Source: Peptostreptococcaceae bacterium
GTDB taxonomy: Bacteria > Bacillota > Clostridia > Peptostreptococcales > Peptostreptococcaceae
Direction of reading: 5' to 3'
NCBI GenBank assembly: GCA_029983575.1
Contig: JASBZE010000106.1
Coordinates: 1-5,377 of the forward strand
DNA length: 5,377 nucleotides
Shown: in pieces, positions 1-4,683 of the stretch
Layout: each line of letters opens with the position of its first letter
How positions within the stretch are numbered: position 1 is the stretch's first letter
The notes under the pieces: generated by a model
What the model saw: the letters and a program-made list of their open reading frames with translations, nothing else
Database searches by the model: none
Told to the model about the DNA's origin: nothing
Position numbers and translations under genes: made by a program

Positions 1-77
1 CTAATGGTGTATGTTTAAAACTTTTATGTCTGCTGTTTAGTTTTCAAGATTCATTTTTGTCCTCGTCTTAAGGACAA
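1..77 (-). other. Probable rRNA operon leader, partial
   Basis: This is the transcribed leader downstream of the leftward promoter. It begins with a 7-bp hairpin (arms 57-63 and 71-77, TTGTCCT/AGGACAA). It then contains CTTGAAAACTAAACAG on the minus strand (33-48), which closely resembles the CTTTGAAAACTGAACA-type element found in rRNA leaders and 16S-23S spacers of Firmicutes and linked to antitermination. There is no open reading frame or ribosome binding site. The mature rRNA itself is not in the window, so whether 16S comes next is inferred; a spacer ahead of 23S is less likely because a promoter is present. Confidence 0.6.
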
Positions 78-146
78 GTATTATAATAGCAGCTTTGAAA
101 TATAAAGTCAACACTTTTTATAAAAAAAATTAATTAATTTTTAAAA
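75..146 (-). promoter_or_regulatory. Strong rRNA-type promoter reading leftward
   Basis: On the minus strand there is a -35 box TTGACT (plus positions 106-111), a 17-base spacer and a -10 box TATTAT (83-88). The -10 overlaps an alternative TATAAT (80-85). Upstream of the -35, about 112-146 is almost pure A/T with phased A and T runs, like an UP element that binds the RNA polymerase alpha subunit. A plausible start point is the G at 75, and GTP initiation is common at Firmicutes rRNA promoters. Together with the leader downstream, this suggests the promoter of an rRNA operon lying off the left edge. The match is seen directly; the assignment to rRNA is inferred. Confidence 0.75.
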
Positions 147-263
147 CCCGAATATTATCTTTTATGGATTTATTTTTGTTTATTTAATGCCGTAAAATTG
201 ATGTAAAATATTAAAAATAATATTCGTATCAAATAAAATCTATCAGAAATCTACTAAAGGCTA
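147..263. other. AT-rich spacer without a gene
   Basis: This spacer lies between the dehydrogenase terminator and the rRNA-type promoter. No open frame with a ribosome binding site is seen on either strand. The only structure noted is a perfect 10-base inverted repeat CGAATATTAT (149-158) and ATAATATTCG (217-226), separated by 58 bases. Such a match is easily expected by chance in sequence this AT-rich. Confidence 0.5.
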
Positions 264-296
264 TAAAAATATCTGCCTATATTAACAGACAGATAC
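264..296 (-). terminator. Rho-independent terminator of the dehydrogenase gene
   Basis: On the minus strand the arms 287-295 and 270-278 (TATCTGTCT/AGGCAGATA) form a 9-bp stem with one G-U wobble. Two further pairs are possible toward the loop. A run of five T residues (269-265) follows at once. The stem is better paired on the minus strand than on the plus strand, where the wobbles become mismatches. It lies about 40 bases after the dehydrogenase stop codon and about 120 bases before the rRNA-type promoter, so it separates the two co-directional units. Confidence 0.75.
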
Positions 297-333
297 TTAC
301 AAAAATTATTTATATAGATATTTAACTATCACC

Positions 334-1296
334 TTATTTATACTTATAAAATCCCTCTCCAGAACTCTTGCCTAATTTACCTTCGTCGATCATCTTTTTT
401 AATTTTTGAGCAATTAAATAAGTAGGTGTCGACTCGTCTTTAGATTCAGGATTGAGTAAAATTACATTGTATGCAGTCTTTATTCCTATAATATCGAGAG
501 CTTCAAAAGGTCCCTTGGTAGCATTCGTACCCTTTTTCCAAGTCAAATCTATTACGCTAGGTTCCGCTATATCCATAGCCCATAAATATTCCGCAGCAGT
601 TGCCAAAGGAACAAATAGAGAGTTGAGAATATAACCCGCCTTTTCTTTCTTTAAAGGAAGAGGTATCATTCCAATATCCTCAGCAAATTTCACAACGGTA
701 TCAAAAGCCTCCTGAGATGTTCTGTCGTGCCCCATTACTTCTCCAGTATTTAACCTCCAAATCAAATTTGCAAAATGAAGGGCCAAAAATTTTTCAGGTC
801 TACCAGTGTAATCAGCAAACGTACTTGGCAAAAGCGTAGAAGAATTTGTTGCTATTATTGTCTTCTCAGGAAGCAACGGCGCCATCTTCGAATAAAAATC
901 TCTCTTTACATCTATATCCTCCGATACCGCTTCAATTACTAAATCAGCATTTTTTAAAGCGTCCTCCAAAGAAGTGTGGTGTTGAATTTTTTCTGGCAAA
1001 CCCTGCACCAACTTAATCTTCTCATCGATTTCTTCGATGCTTACATCTGATAAGTCACTAAAAATCCCCTCCGCAATTTCCGGCATGCCTTGGGCTTTCC
1101 CAAGTTTATGAAGCTTACACAATTCGAGTTCTTTAACGTACTCTTCGCTCCACCTATTTAAAAAAGGCTTAGATCTTTCAATAGATGCCTCACTCCTAAC
1201 CCAAATATGAGTATCAAATCCCTTAAAAGCCGTTTGAAACGCAATTTGACTTCCTAAAACTCCGCTACCAGCTATAACTACATTTTTAATTTCCAT
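334..1296 (-). CDS. 3-hydroxyacyl-CoA dehydrogenase, NAD-dependent
   Basis: This 320-residue cytosolic enzyme is expected to interconvert 3-hydroxyacyl-CoA and 3-ketoacyl-CoA with NAD, as in butyrate/fatty acid metabolism. The N-terminal Rossmann domain has the dinucleotide motif G10-S-G-V-L-G15. Later come the family landmarks N151-S152-S153, then H174 and E186, whose 12-residue spacing matches the catalytic His-Glu pair. N225 in GYILN matches the conserved active-site Asn. The C-terminal helical domain ends GEGFYKYK, typical of the family. At 320 residues it is longer than classical 3-hydroxybutyryl-CoA dehydrogenase (about 280), with extra sequence around residues 50-105. The ATG at 1296 is chosen because AGGAGG (1306-1311) sits 9 bases upstream; a 13-codon in-frame extension lacks this support. 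No thiolase, crotonase or acyl-CoA dehydrogenase gene is adjacent, so the substrate cannot be fixed from context. Confidence 0.9.
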   Translation of the reverse strand: MEIKNVVIAGSGVLGSQIAFQTAFKGFDTHIWVRSEASIERSKPFLNRWSEEYVKELELCKLHKLGKAQGMPEIAEGIFSDLSDVSIEEIDEKIKLVQGLPEKIQHHTSLEDALKNADLVIEAVSEDIDVKRDFYSKMAPLLPEKTIIATNSSTLLPSTFADYTGRPEKFLALHFANLIWRLNTGEVMGHDRTSQEAFDTVVKFAEDIGMIPLPLKKEKAGYILNSLFVPLATAAEYLWAMDIAEPSVIDLTWKKGTNATKGPFEALDIIGIKTAYNVILLNPESKDESTPTYLIAQKLKKMIDEGKLGKSSGEGFYKYK

Positions 1297-1305
1297 TTTT
1301 TCATT

Positions 1306-1345
1306 CCTCCTAATTATAGAATAAGCTGTTAACATAATTTTAGCA
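1306..1345 (-). promoter_or_regulatory. Ribosome binding site and candidate promoter of the dehydrogenase gene
   Basis: AGGAGG at 1306-1311 is a full Shine-Dalgarno sequence 9 bases before the ATG at 1296, and it decides the start. Upstream, TGC-TAAAAT on the minus strand (-10 at 1337-1342, TG element at 1343-1345) is a plausible extended -10. It would give a leader of about 35 bases. The corresponding -35 position (1360-1365, TATATT) is poor. The ribosome binding site is firm; the promoter is tentative. Confidence 0.5.
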
Positions 1346-1407
1346 TAATTGTGTTAATTAATATAGTTTAATTTTTTAGTAATATATTGTTAATATATAT
1401 TTGAACA

Positions 1408-1442
1408 AATTTCTAAAAGATGATAATATCTAATTAGAAATT
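1408..1442. promoter_or_regulatory. Inverted repeat, possible operator
   Basis: The arms AATTTCTA (1408-1415) and TAGAAATT (1435-1442) form a perfect 8-bp dyad. An inner dyad AGAT (1418-1421)/ATCT (1428-1431) is nested inside it. No T run follows, so it does not look like a terminator. MarR proteins bind palindromes between divergent genes and often repress their own operon, so this could be an operator. It lies about 190 bases from the marR start, which is far for direct autorepression. The function is speculative. Confidence 0.3.
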
Positions 1443-1576
1443 ATTTATCTATAGAAACTAAAAGTAATGGCAAGCCAATATATTGTAGAAACTATGAAAT
1501 AGAAATAAATAGCCATTAATCTAAATAATATAAAATTAAGTAAAAAAGTGTTCAATTTGTTATTGCAATTTAGGAT

Positions 1577-1621
1577 GTAGAAATAAAATAAGTAGAAATA
1601 ACATAAGTAGAAATAATAAAG
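1577..1621 (+). repeat. Triple 15-bp tandem repeat upstream of marR
   Basis: Three consecutive 15-base units begin at 1577, 1592 and 1607: GTAGAAATAAAATAA, GTAGAAATAACATAA and GTAGAAATAATAAAG. Units 1 and 2 differ at one base; unit 3 diverges only near its end. The end of unit 3 merges into AAAGGAG (1618-1624), the marR ribosome binding site, 8 bases before the ATG at 1633. The array therefore forms the immediate untranslated leader and may overlap a possible -10 (TAAAAT, 1584-1589). Confidence 0.85.
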
Positions 1622-1632
1622 GAGAGATAAAA

Positions 1633-2058
1633 ATGGATTTAAAGTCAGTGCTCTTAAACCTTCAGTGTGAATTGGTAGCGGAAAGAAACACAGTAAACCC
1701 AAAGGAAATATCGTGGCTTCAGTACGATATATTATTCCAATTAACAAAAGAAAAGGAAACTCTTCCCTCACAACTAAGCCTAATATTAGGGGTATCTAGA
1801 ACAAAACTCTCAAAATCACTCAAGAGTTTAAAGGAGAAGGGCTATGTTATACAGTATCCAAACTCACAGGACGGCAGGGAGCTATACACATCTATTACCG
1901 AAGAAGGAATATCACTACTTCAAGATATATCAAAAAAACACGATCACCTTTATAATATCGCTTCAAAAGTTATGAGCGAGAAAGAACAAGAAGAATTTAT
2001 AAGGTTATCTCGAAAAATATCAGAAGAACTAAGAAAAGATAGGTTGGCGAATCCTTAG
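1633..2058 (+). CDS. MarR-family transcriptional regulator
   Basis: This 141-residue winged helix-turn-helix protein is expected to act as a dimeric, ligand-sensing DNA-binding repressor. The length is typical of MarR proteins. Residues 28-50 form the lead-in helices. Residues 43-70 contain the helix-turn-helix with recognition helix S55-R-T-K-L-S-K-S-L-K-S-L-K-E-K-G70. Residues 71-92 form the beta wing with the diagnostic D80-G-R82 and a following T-x-E-E-G. The last 40 residues are a charged helix fitting the dimer interface. AAAGGAG at 1618-1624 with an 8-base spacer fixes the ATG. It is followed in the same direction by the UvrA-like gene and probably controls that operon, perhaps in response to the compound the UvrA-like protein counters. 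Its last codons (RLANP) lie in the first unit of a 41-bp tandem repeat, so the C-terminal tail may have been rewritten by the duplication. The ligand is unknown. Confidence 0.9.
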   Translation: MDLKSVLLNLQCELVAERNTVNPKEISWLQYDILFQLTKEKETLPSQLSLILGVSRTKLSKSLKSLKEKGYVIQYPNSQDGRELYTSITEEGISLLQDISKKHDHLYNIASKVMSEKEQEEFIRLSRKISEELRKDRLANP

Positions 2059-2164
2059 AAGAATTAATAATATGAAAAAAGATTTTGATGAATTCTTAAT
2101 GAAATTAATTATTTGAAAAAAGAGGTTGGCGAATTCTTAATGGAATCAATTAATATATATGGGG
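2042..2164 (+). repeat. Degenerate 41-bp tandem triplication across the marR/uvrA-like junction
   Basis: Three 41-base units run 2042-2082, 2083-2123 and 2124-2164. The first and third start GGTTGGCGAAT. The second and third share GAATTCTTAATG. The first and second both end TGAAAAAAGA. Units 1 and 2 agree at roughly 29 of 41 positions; unit 3 departs in its last third, where it runs into conserved UvrA coding sequence. Unit 1 contains the end of marR and unit 3 the beginning of the uvrA-like gene. Read in register, the units encode VGESLEELII-stop, DFDEFLMKLII-stop and EVGEFLMESINI, so they look like copies of one coding start. The array also places AAGAATT (2059-2065) opposite two alternative complements AATTCTT (2091-2097 and 2132-2138). 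Confidence 0.8.
2072..2116 (+). CDS. Possible 14-residue leader peptide before the uvrA-like gene
   Basis: An ATG at 2072, 13 bases after the marR stop, opens a frame encoding MKKDFDEFLMKLII and ending in TGA at 2114-2116. The peptide parallels KKEVGEFLMESINI at the start of the next frame. The TGA overlaps a possible TTG start (2113) of the uvrA-like frame in a TTGA arrangement that resembles translational coupling. No convincing Shine-Dalgarno sequence precedes the ATG, so translation would have to depend on ribosomes finishing marR. It may equally be a non-functional by-product of the 41-bp duplication. Confidence 0.3.
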   Translation: MKKDFDEFLMKLII

Positions 2165-4416
2165 CGAGGACAAACAACTTAAAAGACATAACACTTTCTA
2201 TACCTAAGCACCAACTTATTGTAATTGCTGGGGTTTCAGGTTCTGGGAAATCCACCTTAATATCTACATTAGCAGCGGGTAGTCAGCAAATAATAGCTTC
2301 TTTTTTCCCGCCATTTATACAAGCGAGAATGAAGACTCTAAAAGCTGGGGAAGTAGATAAGTTAGAGGGATTGACTTTCACAGCTATGGTCGGTCAAAAA
2401 AAGTTTAGAAAAAATGTACGCTCTTCAGTATCTACAGCCGTTGGAATAGCTCCATACCTAAGGCTTCTATTCTCACGTGCTGCCACTCCATCAGCAGGAT
2501 TTTCCCCTCATTACTCTCCCAATGATCCGAGGGGGATGTGTAAAACGTGTTCAGGCTTAGGTTATGTTGATGATATAGACTTCTCAGAATTAATCGATGT
2601 CGAGAAGAGCCTAAATCAAGGCGTGGTCAAATTTCCAACCTTTAGACCTGGAACATATAGATGGAAGAGGCTCGTATGCTCTGGTATAGCAAATCCTAAC
2701 ACCCCCTGGAAAAATCTAAGCACCGAACAAACAAGTCTTCTACTGTATGGAAAAGATGTTCCTCTTGAAAATCCTCTACCGGGATATCCCAAGCACGGAA
2801 AATTTGACGGCATTATTCCTAGACTTAAATCATCATACTTAGAAAAAGCCGGCGCAAAAATGACAAAAGAGGAAACAAAAGCTTTGGATAGAATAGTTAG
2901 AAAGGTAATTTGCCCTGATTGTAACGGAGATAAAATAAACTACGGAGCCATGATAAGCAAGCTCAACGGATTGAATATAGCTGAAGCATCCCACCTAAAT
3001 ATTTATAATTTCATAAAATATATAAGGGAAATACAAAATAGCGTGGTGGAAGGACCTAAGCAAAACATATTAAAAATATCTAGACATCTATGCGAAATAG
3101 GCCTAGGTTACCTAACGCTCGATCGTCTGACCGATTCATTATCAGGAGGCGAATCCCAAAGACTTAGAATTGTAGGACTACTCGGCGTTCCAATAACCGA
3201 TGCAACATTTATCTTGGATGAACCCTCAAGCGGACTCCATCCATCTGACATCGACCGCTTGTTAAAATCATTAAAAAAATTGCGAGACTCAAATAATACG
3301 GTAATAATCGTCGAACACAATCCTCAAGTGCTAAAAGAGTGTGACCACATTATTGAACTTGGACCCGGCGCTGGGGAAAATGGCGGAGAATTGCTGTTTA
3401 CAGGCACTCCTATAAAACTACAGCTTGAAGATACACCTACTGGCAAAGCTTTTATATCTAAACTCAATCCAAATAAATCTCGTATTCACATTAATAAAGA
3501 TTTTTCCCTAGGAGTCAAAAATGCAAATCTCCACAATCTAAAAAACGTATCAGTGAGCTTTCCTACTAAGTCTCTAACTATGATTTCGGGAGTAGCAGGT
3601 TCTGGAAAAACTTCTTTAGCTTACGCCCTAAAAAAAGAAAACTCAAACGTGACAATGATTGACCAGCTTCCAATAATGGCAACTAGTCGCTCCTCCCTAA
3701 TCACTGCTCTAGACTTACAAGACTCAATTAGAGGAATATTTTCAAAAATATCAGGCTTAGATAAAAGCTATTTTAGTTCTGCTGGCAAGGGAGGTTGTAC
3801 TGAGTGCAAGGGGCGTGGATATATTCGCGTTGACATGGCGTTTATGGAAGATGTCGAAACCCTATGCGAAAAATGCGGAGGAAAAAAGTTTAACGATATC
3901 GCTCTATCACACAGTATTAAACACAATGGTAAAAAATATACTATTTATGACGTACTAAATTTAAACATCGTAAAAATCAAGGAAATATTCCACGATCAAC
4001 CTGATGTATACGATACAATTTCACTTATTCAAAATGTCGGACTTTCGTATTTGAAACTTGGTCAAACTCTTGATACACTTTCTGGAGGAGAGCTAAACAG
4101 AATAAAGCTGGTAAGATTTCTAAAAAATCACTACAAGGAAAAAGATAGCATTTTAATTCTTGATGAAATAACAAACGGACTTCATCAACAAGACGTGAAG
4201 CAGTTAATTGATTTTATTAGAAAACTGACTTCTGATGGATTTACGGTAATTGCTGTGGACCATAATTTGGAGTTGATTTCGCAAGCTGATTATAATATTG
4301 ACATGGGTCCCGGAGCAGGCGATGATGGAGGAAGTATAGTTTTTTTTGGAACTCCTAGTGAGTTTTTGAAATCTGAATCTTCGCAGACAGCTATGTGGAT
4401 GCGGAATATGGGTTAG
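2140..4416 (+). CDS. Short UvrA-like ABC ATPase (drug-resistance type) without UvrB-binding domain
   Basis: This 758-residue protein has two ABC ATPase halves of the UvrA family. Half 1 has Walker A GVSGSGKS (31-38), Q86, zinc-module cysteines C134/C137 and C258/C261, signature LSGGESQR (334-341), Walker B ILDEP (358-362) and H393. Half 2 has Walker A GVAGSGKT (484-491), a C553-x2-C556-x19-C576-x2-C579 zinc module with canonical UvrA spacing, signature LSGGELNR (647-654), Walker B ILDEI (673-677) and a VDHN switch. Canonical UvrA is about 940 residues; here LLFSRAATP (109-117) joins almost directly to the first zinc module, so the UvrB-binding domain is absent. This architecture and size resemble DrrC-type proteins that protect DNA from intercalating drugs. 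Nucleotide excision repair with UvrB is therefore unlikely, and the substrate is inferred only. The ATG at 2140 is chosen because homologues begin at the GARTNNLK block. The nearest AGAGG is 14 bases away, and TTG at 2113 would add nine residues. Confidence 0.85.
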   Translation: MESINIYGARTNNLKDITLSIPKHQLIVIAGVSGSGKSTLISTLAAGSQQIIASFFPPFIQARMKTLKAGEVDKLEGLTFTAMVGQKKFRKNVRSSVSTAVGIAPYLRLLFSRAATPSAGFSPHYSPNDPRGMCKTCSGLGYVDDIDFSELIDVEKSLNQGVVKFPTFRPGTYRWKRLVCSGIANPNTPWKNLSTEQTSLLLYGKDVPLENPLPGYPKHGKFDGIIPRLKSSYLEKAGAKMTKEETKALDRIVRKVICPDCNGDKINYGAMISKLNGLNIAEASHLNIYNFIKYIREIQNSVVEGPKQNILKISRHLCEIGLGYLTLDRLTDSLSGGESQRLRIVGLLGVPITDATFILDEPSSGLHPSDIDRLLKSLKKLRDSNNTVIIVEHNPQVLKECDHIIELGPGAGENGGELLFTGTPIKLQLEDTPTGKAFISKLNPNKSRIHINKDFSLGVKNANLHNLKNVSVSFPTKSLTMISGVAGSGKTSLAYALKKENSNVTMIDQLPIMATSRSSLITALDLQDSIRGIFSKISGLDKSYFSSAGKGGCTECKGRGYIRVDMAFMEDVETLCEKCGGKKFNDIALSHSIKHNGKKYTIYDVLNLNIVKIKEIFHDQPDVYDTISLIQNVGLSYLKLGQTLDTLSGGELNRIKLVRFLKNHYKEKDSILILDEITNGLHQQDVKQLIDFIRKLTSDGFTVIAVDHNLELISQADYNIDMGPGAGDDGGSIVFFGTPSEFLKSESSQTAMWMRNMG

Positions 4417-4452
4417 TGGATGCAGAATTTTGATTGGATGATACGGAATATG
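4395..4452 (+). repeat. Degenerate triple repeat over the stop codon of the uvrA-like gene
   Basis: TGGATG followed by a GGAATATG-like sequence recurs three times, with TGGATG at 4396, 4417 and 4435 (periods 21 and 18). The first copy encodes the protein's last residues WMRNMG. The TAG stop lies at its end, and the next two copies remain in the same frame, encoding WMQNFD and WMIRNM before a TGA at 4453-4455. Periods that are multiples of three and the kept frame suggest the copies arose as coding sequence, with the TAG either newly formed or newly exposed. Confidence 0.7.
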
Positions 4453-4479
4453 TGAGTCCACGAAATATTTTGTGTATAA

Positions 4480-4524
4480 AAATAGTGTGGGTGATCCCTT
4501 TTTGGGGGACAACCCACACTATTT
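4480..4524 (-). terminator. Long hairpin terminator between convergent genes
   Basis: Perfect 13-base arms AAATAGTGTGGGT (4480-4492) and ACCCACACTATTT (4512-4524) flank a 19-base centre that can pair further (TCCC 4495-4498 with GGGA 4506-4509). On the minus strand the stem continues into a T run (CTATTTTTATA), so it is best suited to end transcripts arriving from the restriction gene. On the plus strand only three T residues follow, but the strong stem may still stop the marR/uvrA-like transcript. The position between converging genes fits a shared terminator. Confidence 0.85.
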
Positions 4525-4594
4525 GACATAAAACAATATTCAGGTTATGTAAATAAATATAACTACTTTTTCATCTCAAGCTCATAAACTCACT

Positions 4595-4669
4595 TTGACA
4601 TAACTAAAAATCTAGCTACTTGTAATAACTAAAATTCTTACTACTTGACATGGCTAAAATTCTTACTAC
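4595..4669. repeat. Triple 25-bp tandem repeat downstream of the restriction gene
   Basis: Three exact-length 25-base units occupy 4595-4619, 4620-4644 and 4645-4669. Each begins TTGACATAAC or a near variant and ends CTTACTAC or CTAGCTAC. Units 2 and 3 differ only near their starts. A degenerate fourth start (TAAACATACC) follows at 4670, and a separate TTGACATAA occurs at 4523. The array lies between the terminator hairpin and the stop codon of the restriction gene, so in its transcript it is 3' untranslated sequence. No reading frame is kept. The rest of the 4456-4683 gap holds only the hairpin and AT-rich sequence. Confidence 0.85.
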
Positions 4670-4683
4670 TAAACATACCGCAT

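Larger units (their letters stand above)
1297..1632. other. Divergent intergenic region between dehydrogenase and marR
   Basis: This stretch of about 336 bases has no supported gene on either strand. It must hold the outward promoters for both neighbours. It contains the extended -10 for the leftward gene, an inverted repeat at 1408-1442, and a triple 15-bp tandem repeat next to the marR ribosome binding site. For marR, TAAAAT at 1584-1589 with a weak TATTGC 17 bases upstream (1561-1566) is the best promoter candidate I can find, but it is not convincing. The hexamer TAGAAA occurs seven times on the plus strand (1435, 1452, 1486, 1500, 1578, 1593, 1608). Confidence 0.5.

Noticed and set aside
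149..226. Perfect 10-base inverted repeat CGAATATTAT/ATAATATTCG
   Set aside because: It is long-spaced and almost all A/T, so chance is a sufficient explanation.
1445..1771. Minus-strand frame of 108 codons, rich in Phe, Tyr and Leu, like a small membrane protein
   Set aside because: It overlaps the start of the well-supported marR gene on the opposite strand, spans the TAGAAA-rich spacer that alone gives the aromatic bias, and has no ribosome binding site.
2113..2139. TTG at 2113 as the main start of the uvrA-like gene
   Set aside because: It has no Shine-Dalgarno sequence, and the nine added residues lie in the duplicated segment, outside the conserved family start. Use by coupling to the leader frame remains possible.
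2042..2164. 41-bp repeats as insertion-sequence ends or a recombination attachment site
   Set aside because: They are tandem direct copies without terminal inverted repeats, transposase or integrase nearby, and they encode the same short peptide start.
4204..4512. Minus-strand frame of 102 codons opposite the end of the uvrA-like gene
   Set aside because: It is a shadow of conserved UvrA coding sequence, starts inside the terminator hairpin and has no family resemblance.
4595..4669. 25-bp repeats as a CRISPR array
   Set aside because: The units are directly contiguous with no unique spacers and there are no cas genes.
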